In this document: positions 9,154 to 17,407 of the stretch, one piece after another
How positions within the stretch are numbered: the first letter of the stretch is position 1
Layout: every line of letters starts with the position of its first letter
NCBI GenBank assembly: GCA_965277625.1
Contig: OZ255827.1
Location: forward strand, 1,488,001 to 1,552,000
Direction: 5' to 3'
From: G965195345 sp965277625
GTDB taxonomy: Bacteria; Pseudomonadota; Gammaproteobacteria; CAKMZV01
Length of the DNA: 64,000 nucleotides
Made by a program: the position numbers and the translations under genes
Notes under the pieces: model-generated
What the model was told of the DNA's origin: nothing
What the model saw: the letters and a program-made list of their open reading frames with translations, nothing else
The model's database searches: none

Positions 9154-10149
9154 TTATTCCCACTTAAAAATCAATCCGCCCAAGAGCAACAAAACCACTG
9201 AAGACACGGATAACACCGTCAATTCTAAGGTGAGATCGCCAAGCCCTGCCCCATCCAACATGATTTTGCGAGCCCCAGTGGTCAGATGGGTCAAAGGAAA
9301 TGCTAAGGCAGCCTTTTGCATCCACATTCCTGCGCCTTCTAAAGAAAACCAAATGCCCGATAAAATCATCATGGGCCAGCTGACCAAATTGAGCAATCCA
9401 CCGGCGACTTCTTCACTTCTAATGCGCGCCGCAACCAACAAACCCATGCTCAGCAAACTCATACCACCGAGCAGAAAAATGATGAACAAATCAAAATATT
9501 GGCCGTGCATCTTGAAGTTAAGAAAATAATTTAAACCAACAAAAATGAGGCCATTGGTGAATATGAGCAACCACACTCTTGATATTAGTTGCGCCAATAG
9601 AAAATCTAAGGCACCAACGGGTGTGGCTTTCAATCGTTTCAATACGCCATTCTTACGGTATCGAACAATCACATAACCAATGCCCCACAGCGCACTGAAC
9701 ATCATGTTCATCGCCAAAACACCAGGAATCACCCAGTCTATATAACGCACGCTCTCGCCCGACACTTCTTGCCTTCGAAAACGCCAATCCGAAATAAGCC
9801 CTTCTAACATATAACCCTTGGACGAAAATACATTCACCCAGTAAGTCTGATTGGTCAGATCAATCAACATATCTAAGCCATGGCGTTCAACTTTGCTAAT
9901 CGATTGGCTTTGGTTTTGCGCTTGCTGTGGCACCAACTTTGCATATTTAAGCGCATGAATTGGATGATCTTTACTGACTTGTTCCAAGCCAATCACGCCA
10001 ATGGTAAATTCTGCGTTGTTTTCATCAAAGGCAAATGACAATCCGATAATGATAATGATCGGGAATGCGAAGTTCCAACCGAAGCTGGATTTATCTCGAT
10101 AAAATTCTAAATTTCGGGCCACAAATATGGCGTAGATTCTTTTTAACAT
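9154..10149 (-). CDS. ABC-2 type transporter permease
   Basis: The membrane subunit of an ABC exporter. It has one N-terminal helix, a periplasmic loop of about 100 residues, and a cluster of five C-terminal helices with the ABC-2 pattern (VIPGVLAMNMMFSALWG, then YRKNGVLKRLKATPV, then a GGLLNLVSWPMMILSGIWF segment). It follows the ATPase gene by 16 bases. Substrate unknown: relatives include drug, lipid or polysaccharide exporters and gliding-type systems. It converges on the TRAP operon with only 16 bases between stops. Confidence 0.85.
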   Translation of the reverse strand: MLKRIYAIFVARNLEFYRDKSSFGWNFAFPIIIIIGLSFAFDENNAEFTIGVIGLEQVSKDHPIHALKYAKLVPQQAQNQSQSISKVERHGLDMLIDLTNQTYWVNVFSSKGYMLEGLISDWRFRRQEVSGESVRYIDWVIPGVLAMNMMFSALWGIGYVIVRYRKNGVLKRLKATPVGALDFLLAQLISRVWLLIFTNGLIFVGLNYFLNFKMHGQYFDLFIIFLLGGMSLLSMGLLVAARIRSEEVAGGLLNLVSWPMMILSGIWFSLEGAGMWMQKAALAFPLTHLTTGARKIMLDGAGLGDLTLELTVLSVSSVVLLLLGGLIFKWE

Positions 10150-10165
10150 GGTCTCAAAATATTGG

Positions 10166-11044
10166 CTATTGTCGGACGTCTTGCCCCGTCAGTTCAATGA
10201 ATAAATCCTCTAATCCACGCTCACGGATACGCAGACTGGCTAAGGGAATATTAAGTTGTAATAATAGTGCAATGGTCTGGTTGACATCCTTACTGATGAT
10301 TTGCATGTCGTCCCCCATCAATACAGCGTTCAATGCCTCTGCATGATCGCCGACAGCAGATTTTGACAATAGGATGACTGAATCATCAAAATGCGCCGAC
10401 AATAAAGCATTTGGCGTGCCCTGGGCGATGATTTTGCCATGATCAATGATGATCACCTGATCGCACAATTGATAAGCCTCTTCCATATAATGCGTTGTCA
10501 ATATTATCGATGTGCCCTGTGCCTTTATCGTTTCAACGACCCGCCATACATTGCGCCGCGCTTGTGGGTCTAAACCTGTGGTCGGTTCGTCCATAAATAC
10601 AATGTCTGGTTGATTGATCAAAGCCAATGCCAGTAACACTCTTTGCTTTTGCCCACCAGACAGTTTTTTGGTGTCTTGTTTAAGAATGTCCTGCAAGTGA
10701 CATTTCTCAATCAATTCAGCTAATGGAATGACTTTATCGTACAAGCGATGAAACAATCTAATGGTTTCTTCAACCGTAATGAATTCCTGCAATGCCGTGC
10801 TTTGAAACATGATGCCCGCTTGTTGCTTAAAATCCGCGCCCAGTGTTTGACCTTTATATAGGATCGTCCCCGATGTGGGGGATTGAATGCCTTCCATCAT
10901 TTCGACGGTTGTGGTTTTACCTGCGCCGTTTGGACCGAGCAAACCCACACAGATGCCTGACTCAACCTCAAAGCTGATACCATCAACCGCACGCATTTGA
11001 CCAAATTTTTTGACGAGATTTTGAACTTCAATGATTGCAGGCAT
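10166..11044 (-). CDS. ABC transporter ATP-binding protein (ABC-2 exporter)
   Basis: The ATPase partner of the downstream permease. Walker A GPNGAGKTT is near residue 35, the signature LSGGQKQR near 130 and Walker B VFMDEPTTGLDP near 150, followed by the switch histidine in LTTHYMEEA. The C-terminal extension of about 80 residues is typical of DrrA/CcmA-like exporter ATPases. No Shine-Dalgarno is evident before the ATG; the bases just upstream read CACCTC. The operon contains only these two genes, and no regulator lies beside it. Confidence 0.9.
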   Translation of the reverse strand: MPAIIEVQNLVKKFGQMRAVDGISFEVESGICVGLLGPNGAGKTTTVEMMEGIQSPTSGTILYKGQTLGADFKQQAGIMFQSTALQEFITVEETIRLFHRLYDKVIPLAELIEKCHLQDILKQDTKKLSGGQKQRVLLALALINQPDIVFMDEPTTGLDPQARRNVWRVVETIKAQGTSIILTTHYMEEAYQLCDQVIIIDHGKIIAQGTPNALLSAHFDDSVILLSKSAVGDHAEALNAVLMGDDMQIISKDVNQTIALLLQLNIPLASLRIRERGLEDLFIELTGQDVRQ

Positions 11045-11140
11045 GAGGTGATGTTAGGATATTTGTAAGATATAAAACAGGACTAAAAATCAAGGTGGCG
11101 AATTATGCCTCAAATCAACCCAATTGGCTGAACCTTTCAC

Positions 11141-11179
11141 ATAAAAAAAGCCCCTTGAAAGTCGTTCCAAGGGGCTTTT
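11141..11179 (-). terminator. Rho-independent terminator of the amt operon
   Basis: The arms AAAAGCCCCTTG (11146-11157) and CAAGGGGCTTTT (11168-11179) are perfectly complementary around a 10-base loop. On the minus strand the hairpin is followed by a run of Ts. It lies just past the stop of the 55-residue gene, so amt and the small gene share it. Confidence 0.85.
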
Positions 11180-11199
11180 AATCAATGTTATGATTTTAT

Positions 11200-11367
11200 T
11201 TATTGATCTTGGTAACGACCTTTTTCATAAATATAACCATACCATAAGATGGCCACGCAAATGACACCACCTATGAATGTATAAACGCCTGGTGCAACAC
11301 CACCGGCCCCAATGAACATGGCGCCAGTGACAGCGTTCCACGTTGCTTCTGCGAATGGAAATCCCAT
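11200..11367 (-). CDS. Small membrane protein (55 residues) downstream of the ammonium transporter
   Basis: The ATG at 11367 is preceded by an AAAGGAG ribosome binding site 7 bases away, and the frame runs to TAA at 11200. The product starts MGFPFAEATWNAVTGAMF, is glycine-rich in the middle, has one likely membrane helix (about residues 26-45, FIGGVICVAILWYGYIY) and ends in a short charged tail EKGRYQDQ. It begins 12 bases after the amt stop and ends just before the terminator, so it is almost certainly translated from the amt transcript. The family is not recognised. A role as an Amt partner is inference from position only. Confidence 0.75.
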   Translation of the reverse strand: MGFPFAEATWNAVTGAMFIGAGGVAPGVYTFIGGVICVAILWYGYIYEKGRYQDQ

Positions 11368-11379
11368 AATGTTACTCCT

Positions 11380-12738
11380 TTAAATTTGAGGTTTGGGTGA
11401 AATTGGCATGCCTTCAGGATAAGCTGAAGCAGGTACCTTAACTGGGTCAAGTCCAGCGATTTGAGCCGCATCAGGAACGCGCAACATACCCGCTTTGTTG
11501 ACAATCCACGAGGTAATGTACCCTGGCACAAAGCCAATCAAGAAAAACACAACCGCGCCGATGACCTGACCAACAAAACTAATCGTTGGAACACCGACAT
11601 CGCCTTGTAGTGCAGGATAGCCTGAGGCAAATACACCCAGCATAACCACACCAAATAAACCGATGGTCCCATGGACTGTCACAGCACCGACCGCATCGTC
11701 TATGCCTACCCGTTCAAGCATATCAGCACAAGGTTTAAGAATCAATCCCGCAACAACCGAAATAATGAAAACGTGTGAAGGGAAGTAAATGTCCAAACCT
11801 GAAGCCACCGAAATGATTCCAGCCAAAGCACCAGACATCATCCAGAATGGATCTTTGGTCAATACCCAAGCACCAATGATGCCACCAGAAACTGCCATAA
11901 CGATGTTAAACGCTAAGGACGATAGGGTGATGGGTGTGCCGTAGATGGTTGCGCCTTTATCAGCGAACCAGCTCCAAGCTTCGCCTGGTACGATGATACA
12001 CGCCATTAAGAAGCCAAAAAAGCCCACAATAATGAGCATCAATCCAGTGACAGTAAAAGGCATATTATGCCCAGAAATGGCGTTGGCTGAACCATCTGCA
12101 TTGTATTTGCCCACACGTGGTCCTAAGTTAATCAGCACACCTAAAGCAAAAAAGCCTGCAACGGCGTGCACTAATCCAGCAGCACCAAAATCATGAACCC
12201 CGAATTTAGTCACCAACCAGCCATCAGCGTGCCAGCCCCAAGCGGCAGCAAGCACCCAAGCAAATGATCCTAAAACAATGGCACAAATGACAAAACCAAC
12301 GGTTTGGATGCGTTCAATGACGGCACCAGACATGATGGAAGCTGTCGTCGCGGCGAATAAGGCAAAAGCCCCCCAAAAAACGCCAGACGCGTTGTCTGCG
12401 ATGTTTGGACCCATGTATTGCGCTGATTCACCCCAGGCTAAAGCAATGGCATTTGCGTATTCCAATCCTGAAATCTCGGCAGGACCGACGGATAAGTCAA
12501 TCCCTGTTGGGAAAGCCCAATAGACCCACCAACCAAAAAAGTAAAAGGTCACAATCACAAAAGCAAATGCCAACAGGTTTTTAATGCCCGATGACAAAAC
12601 GTTTTTGACCCTTGTTGCGCCCATTTCATAGGCTAAAAATCCAGCATGAATGATCATCATCAGCGGGATGGTTAAATAGTAATAGGCTTCGGCGAACATT
12701 CGGTTCGTCGTTTGAGCCATCATCATGACTTCTTCCAT
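11380..12738 (-). CDS. amt: Ammonium transporter (Amt family)
   Basis: A polytopic channel-like transporter that recruits and conducts ammonium. At 452 residues with about 11 helices it fits the family. The first conserved pore histidine is H191 in FGVHDFGAAGLVHAVAG, matching H168 of E. coli AmtB, with D183 matching the conserved aspartate. The second pore histidine is in GAVTVHGTIGLFG. There is no cleavable signal peptide. A strong AGAGGAGA site 7 bases before the ATG sets the start. No glnK lies beside it, which is unusual for amtB loci. Instead the gene is followed by a 55-residue membrane protein. No sigma54-type promoter was recognised upstream. Confidence 0.95.
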   Translation of the reverse strand: MEEVMMMAQTTNRMFAEAYYYLTIPLMMIIHAGFLAYEMGATRVKNVLSSGIKNLLAFAFVIVTFYFFGWWVYWAFPTGIDLSVGPAEISGLEYANAIALAWGESAQYMGPNIADNASGVFWGAFALFAATTASIMSGAVIERIQTVGFVICAIVLGSFAWVLAAAWGWHADGWLVTKFGVHDFGAAGLVHAVAGFFALGVLINLGPRVGKYNADGSANAISGHNMPFTVTGLMLIIVGFFGFLMACIIVPGEAWSWFADKGATIYGTPITLSSLAFNIVMAVSGGIIGAWVLTKDPFWMMSGALAGIISVASGLDIYFPSHVFIISVVAGLILKPCADMLERVGIDDAVGAVTVHGTIGLFGVVMLGVFASGYPALQGDVGVPTISFVGQVIGAVVFFLIGFVPGYITSWIVNKAGMLRVPDAAQIAGLDPVKVPASAYPEGMPISPKPQI

Positions 12739-12806
12739 AATAAATCTCCTCTATTAAATGGTCAGAAAAAATTGTATTCAGATCTCACTCCGAATTTGCA
12801 GAAGGT

Positions 12807-12834
12807 ATTATCCACAGAAAACCATAAAAAGCAA
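12807..12834 (-). promoter_or_regulatory. Candidate sigma70 promoter of amt
   Basis: On the minus strand TTGCTT (12829-12834) and GATAAT (12807-12812) are 16 bases apart, about 70 bases upstream of the amt ATG. The match is moderate. Confidence 0.35.
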
Positions 12835-13013
12835 TAATTATAAAAACGCCAAACGATGACCTTAGCTCAATATCATTCCATTATTGCCATGAGAAATCAC
12901 TCAGTCCTATCGCTTATTCAATTCCGCTTTCTAGTATAATAAACCACACATTAAGCCATTTCATCAGTGAAAACGGACACTGTAAAACCGCAACCCATAT
13001 TTCATAAAAAGTT

Positions 13014-13490
13014 ATGCAAAATATACCCATTACCAAACAAGGCCTCACCGCTCTGCGAGAAGAGCTGGCTGATCTGAAAAAGAATAAACGTCCCGAAGTC
13101 ATCGAAGCCATTGCTGAAGCGCGTGCGCACGGCGATCTAAAAGAGAATGCAGAGTACCATGCTGCCCGCGAACAACAAGGGTTCATCGAAGGTCGCATCA
13201 AAGAATTGGAAGGCGTGATTGGTGCTTCATTGGTCATTGATGTTGCCTCATTGGATGCGGGCGATAAGGTGGTATTTGGCGCAACCGTCGAGATAATGCA
13301 CTTGGACAATGAGGAGTGCGTGACCTATCAAATAGTCGGCGAATACGAAGCAGACATTGAAAACCATAAAATTTCAGTGACTTCACCCTTAGCGCGTTCT
13401 TTAATTGGACACAGTCTGGGCGATGTGATCGTGGTCAACGCCCCTGCAGGAGATCAAGAATATGAGATTCTGCAGGTGACCTATTCATGA
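13014..13490 (+). CDS. greA: Transcription elongation factor GreA
   Basis: Rescues backtracked RNA polymerase by stimulating cleavage of the transcript 3' end. The 158-residue protein has the N-terminal coiled coil with the acidic tip region (HGDLKENAEYHAAREQQ, about residues 41-57) that reaches into the polymerase channel. The C-terminal globular domain ends with SPLARSLIGHSLGD and a final beta strand. The start gives the standard N-terminus (ITKQGLTALREEL). It overlaps gltX by 4 bases (ATGA), so the two are translationally coupled. Confidence 0.97.
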   Translation: MQNIPITKQGLTALREELADLKKNKRPEVIEAIAEARAHGDLKENAEYHAAREQQGFIEGRIKELEGVIGASLVIDVASLDAGDKVVFGATVEIMHLDNEECVTYQIVGEYEADIENHKISVTSPLARSLIGHSLGDVIVVNAPAGDQEYEILQVTYS

Positions 13491-14890
13491 CATCAGCCTC
13501 TAATCAACCAAAAATTCGCACCCGCTTCCCCCCCTCACCCACAGGTGACTTGCACTTGGGTGGTGCACGTACTGCCTTATTCAACTGGCTTTTTGCCCGC
13601 CATCACGGTGGCGATTTTGTTATTAGAATTGAAGACACCGATTTAGAACGCTCAACTGCCGCTTCTACCCAAGCCATTTTTGATGCCATGCACTGGCTGG
13701 GTTTGAATTATGATAATGAGCCTTGCTATCAAACTCAAAGATTTGAGCGCTATCAAGCGGTCATTGGCGAGTTATTGAATAAAGGTCATGCTTATCACTG
13801 CTACACCACACCCGAGGAGTTAGCCACTTTGCGCGAACAACAAATGGCGGCCAATTTAAAACCGCGTTATGACCGTCGCTGGCGCGACAGCCATGCCGCA
13901 CCACCAAAGAATATCGCACCCGTTGTTCGTTTTAAAATGCCATTGACCGGTTCTATGGTCTTTAATGATGGGGTTTATGGCCCGATTGAAATTGCCAATG
14001 AAGAACTTGATGATTTGATCATAGCCCGATCTGATGGCACACCCACCTACAATTTATGTGTGGTCGTCGATGACATTGATATGGGCATCAGCCACATCAT
14101 TCGTGGTGACGATCACCTCAATAACACGCCCAAACAAATCCATATCTATGAGGCATTGGGCGCCTCGGTGCCAGAAATGACACACGTGCCTATGGTTCTG
14201 GGGGATGATGGTGCTCGTTTGTCTAAAAGACATGGCGCTGTGGGCGTCATGCAATATCAAAAACAAGGTTATTTGCCCGAAGCCATGCTCAATTATCTCG
14301 TGCGCTTGGGCTGGTCACACGGTGACCAAGAAGTATTCAGTCTTGCGCAAATGGTGCAGCACTTCAGCTTAGAAGGCTTAAACAAATCACCTGCACGATT
14401 TGATGCACAAAAACTCAATTGGATGAATGCGCAATATTTGAAATCAGCACAGGACCACACACTTGTTGAACCATTAAAACAACACCTAAAGGCCTTGAAT
14501 ATTGAGCCAACACCAGATGCCAACTTAGCGCCCATTGGCCACTTATTGAAGGAGCGCCACGACACCCTGGCAGACATGGCCGAAAATGCGCACTACTTTT
14601 TCCATGCCCCAGAGAATGCATGGCAAGACCTCGAACTTAATCACAAGATTCAAACGGTGCTTGACGACCTAAGCCAAGCGCTTGAATCCTTAGATGATTG
14701 GCAAGCCACAAGCATTTTTGACTTAATCAAATCCACTGCCAAACAGCATCAACTGAAAGTCGGGCAAGTGGGTATGCCCTTAAGAATTTTACTCTGTGGT
14801 CAAAGCAACACTCCGTCCATTGGCCACATTGCCGAAATCCTCGGCAAACAAGTGGTATTGGATAGATTGGCCAAACGCCATTGTGCGTAA
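13487..14890 (+). CDS. gltX: Glutamyl-tRNA synthetase
   Basis: Charges tRNA-Glu with glutamate. This class I synthetase of 467 residues has the HIGH-type motif in FPPSPTGDLHLGGARTALFN (residues 14-33) and the KMSKS-type motif ARLSKRHG near residue 245. Recognition of RIEDTD, near residue 46, is standard. The C-terminal anticodon-binding domain is complete. It lies directly behind greA with a 4-base overlap. The C-terminal end (GMPLRILLCGQSNTPSIGHI) matches discriminating bacterial GltX. No tRNA genes lie beside it. Confidence 0.96.
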   Translation: MTSASNQPKIRTRFPPSPTGDLHLGGARTALFNWLFARHHGGDFVIRIEDTDLERSTAASTQAIFDAMHWLGLNYDNEPCYQTQRFERYQAVIGELLNKGHAYHCYTTPEELATLREQQMAANLKPRYDRRWRDSHAAPPKNIAPVVRFKMPLTGSMVFNDGVYGPIEIANEELDDLIIARSDGTPTYNLCVVVDDIDMGISHIIRGDDHLNNTPKQIHIYEALGASVPEMTHVPMVLGDDGARLSKRHGAVGVMQYQKQGYLPEAMLNYLVRLGWSHGDQEVFSLAQMVQHFSLEGLNKSPARFDAQKLNWMNAQYLKSAQDHTLVEPLKQHLKALNIEPTPDANLAPIGHLLKERHDTLADMAENAHYFFHAPENAWQDLELNHKIQTVLDDLSQALESLDDWQATSIFDLIKSTAKQHQLKVGQVGMPLRILLCGQSNTPSIGHIAEILGKQVVLDRLAKRHCA

Positions 14891-15077
14891 TCATTTTAAA
14901 AAACCGCCCCATGAATGACAGGCCATTGAAGCGCTTAAACACCTGATAAAATCAAACGAAATACCTTCGACGATTGCTTGACGAGCTTAAAAGTTGTCAT
15001 AACTAGGGCATAAATCAGCAACAATTAAGAGATTGCTTTTTTAGATGGTTAAAGTCTCAACAAACGACCGTTTTATA

Positions 15078-16919
15078 TCAATTTTGACGGTAATCCAGCG
15101 CGACTTTAAAGATTTCAGCTTGTGTTTTTAAGGGCAGTGAGCAACGATTAGGATTGCAAATATAGGCCGTTGCATAGTCTTTTTTAGGGTATCGCCCAGG
15201 TTTTTCATAATGAACGATTTTACGCGGATGATACACCTGCTTGGCGGCTTTAAACAAAGCTTGCGCATTTGGGTCATCCTGATCTCCCACAATGGAAAAT
15301 TCAACGTATTCCGCGCTGAGTTTTTCTAAGGCCAAGCCAAGATAACCTGTAATCTTCCCTTCACGGCGCAAAATAGCGGGATCGGCTATGGCGGGCACAG
15401 CTCGGCGTGCTGCAAGTTCAAATTTTTCATTCTTTGTATAGACCGATAAATCGTATAAGAAATAAATGGCACTGCCATTGTCTTCTATCGGTTTGCGCGG
15501 AGGCACTAATGCCGCTAATTCGGTCGGTGGTGCACTCCAAAAACCACCTGATTGTTTATCCTCTAATTGCTCGAGCAAGGCGTCTCCAATACCAGCGGCG
15601 GCTGTCAACCACTGCGAGTCGCCGTCAACACGGTAAACATCCAACAGCGCTTGACCAAATTTAGCCTGTGTGCTGAGATAGGGGCGATGGTCTGTATCAT
15701 AAGGGCGCATCCGCTTGTCTTTAACAACCCGACTGTTCAGATCCGCATTAATGATCCAGCCATCTTGATGAAGGCGTGTTTGCAGCAACTGGTTTGCGGC
15801 ACGCTTGGCCATCTGTTTATACAAGGGCTGGTCAAATGCTTCATAAGCCAATGTCAGCGCAGAAATCATCTCGCCATTTTGATCGGTGTAAATGGCGTGA
15901 TCAACGGGCGGAACACCCAGTGCACGCCGCTTGGCATCAGTATCGTTAACCCAATAATCTTGCATCTCCAAGTGATCGGGAAAATCAATAGGCTCAGACT
16001 TTTGGTTAGAGTAAAACAACCCTTTTGATGAGGTGAACCAATTATTCAAAAACGGCAACATGGATTGCATGGCCATTCGGTATTTTTCATCCTTGGTTAG
16101 TTGATACGCCAATGCAAATCCAGTAATAGCATTGGCTTGCGAAGTAATGCGTTTCTCTGGAATGGCACCTAAACGAGCAAACCGCTGTGGTACTTGGACA
16201 TCATTGTGGAAAATGATTTCGTAAGCACCACCCCAGACAGGATCAATAGAATGAATGTAGCGATTAACGGTTTTTAAGCCAATGGATTGCAAATCCGCTC
16301 GGTTATAAAGATGGGCACGGAACAATAGATGTCGCAATCGAGAGCCACTGTATTCCATATTAACACTGCTGCGACTCCAGCCGCCCTTTTGTTCATTAAG
16401 GTTGTTATCTAATTGGTTGCGTATTTGATTGCGTACATCATCCAATGCCGTTTTTACTGGTTTGGGTGGCGCGGCATAGGGTGAGTTGGGGTCAGGCTTG
16501 AGCGTGCCATTTTTTTGTTTGTCAATCAGGTCGTTGAGGATGGGGATAAAGTTACGCGGGAAACGATTGCCCGCCATAGCAAAAACCTGTACAGCTTGGG
16601 GTGTCATAAAGGCCGTTGCAGGCCATGCCCAATCGGAATAACGCTCCCCAACATCTGGGCGTGCCTCACTGTCCACCGCAATTGCAATAAAGTGTTTATT
16701 GATGATATCCGCCACGCGCTGGTCATCGTAAGTGAACTTATCCATACGCGCGCAAGCAGCACAGCCTTCCATGCCGACATTGATCAAAATCAGCTTATTT
16801 TCTTTGTTCGCTTTATCAAAGGTGCTTTTATCCCAAGGATGCCAATGCACTTTATTGGCATAGGACAGGGAATGCACCAACAGCAAAAAGAACGGGATAT
16901 AACGCCATTTAAAAATCAT
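15078..16919 (-). CDS. Secreted thioredoxin-domain protein of the YyaL / SPATA20 (DUF255) type
   Basis: A 613-residue protein with a signal peptide (about residues 1-21, cleavage after SYA). A thioredoxin-like DUF255 domain (about 22-140) follows with C53-A-A-C56 and the WPATAFMTP cis-proline loop. A long alpha/alpha-barrel region (about 190-520) resembles six-hairpin glycosidases. The C-terminus has the family pattern ATAYICNPNRCSLP. Cytoplasmic relatives carry CHWC; this one has CAAC and a signal peptide, so a periplasmic redox role is inferred. The biochemical activity of the family is poorly known. It stands alone between gltX and the giant lipoprotein gene, on the opposite strand to both. 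Confidence 0.75.
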   Translation of the reverse strand: MIFKWRYIPFFLLLVHSLSYANKVHWHPWDKSTFDKANKENKLILINVGMEGCAACARMDKFTYDDQRVADIINKHFIAIAVDSEARPDVGERYSDWAWPATAFMTPQAVQVFAMAGNRFPRNFIPILNDLIDKQKNGTLKPDPNSPYAAPPKPVKTALDDVRNQIRNQLDNNLNEQKGGWSRSSVNMEYSGSRLRHLLFRAHLYNRADLQSIGLKTVNRYIHSIDPVWGGAYEIIFHNDVQVPQRFARLGAIPEKRITSQANAITGFALAYQLTKDEKYRMAMQSMLPFLNNWFTSSKGLFYSNQKSEPIDFPDHLEMQDYWVNDTDAKRRALGVPPVDHAIYTDQNGEMISALTLAYEAFDQPLYKQMAKRAANQLLQTRLHQDGWIINADLNSRVVKDKRMRPYDTDHRPYLSTQAKFGQALLDVYRVDGDSQWLTAAAGIGDALLEQLEDKQSGGFWSAPPTELAALVPPRKPIEDNGSAIYFLYDLSVYTKNEKFELAARRAVPAIADPAILRREGKITGYLGLALEKLSAEYVEFSIVGDQDDPNAQALFKAAKQVYHPRKIVHYEKPGRYPKKDYATAYICNPNRCSLPLKTQAEIFKVALDYRQN

Positions 16920-17407
16920 TTTTAGAACACCTATATCAATGTACCTACCAACTGTGTTTATGTTCGATCAAATATTGATTAAATCAGCGAACTAAACGCC
17001 GACACAAGCTTCAATCAAATATCATGGGCATCAGTGACCATTCTAACATGCCAGCACGTGAGGTCATGGGGCGAATTTCTTTCCCTCACAGGGGTGTCGG
17101 GACAAGCATGATCATACTTTCCAAAGGAAGATTTTATCCCATTGCACCCATGGATGACCATTGAAAGTAAATAATGCAGAATGGCATTTTTATTGCGTTG
17201 GCATGACCTTGCCTCATGTTTAATTCTTTCTTAAAAGACCCTAAATTTAATTAAAGCTTACAAATTTATCCTGTCATTATCAGAGTAAATACTTAGCATG
17301 GAGAAATGGAAAGTTAGTTTGAAAACAAATTTTATTTGATTAATTTATGTATAATTATTCGTCGGATTTTCAAGTCGATTTTCAAACTATTAATATTTAC
17401 AATTCAG
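16920..17407. other. Intergenic region between two divergent secreted-protein genes
   Basis: About 490 bases with no convincing gene. It must hold the promoters of both divergent neighbours. An open frame for the giant lipoprotein extends back to a TTG at 17336 without a ribosome binding site. A 13-codon frame (ATG 17298 to a TGA at 17337-17339) overlaps that TTG and would be a leader peptide if translated. Confidence 0.5.

Noticed and set aside
12912..12940. TATAAT at 12935-12940 upstream of greA as a promoter
   Set aside because: The -10 is perfect but nothing resembling a -35 lies at the right distance, and there is no extended -10 TG.
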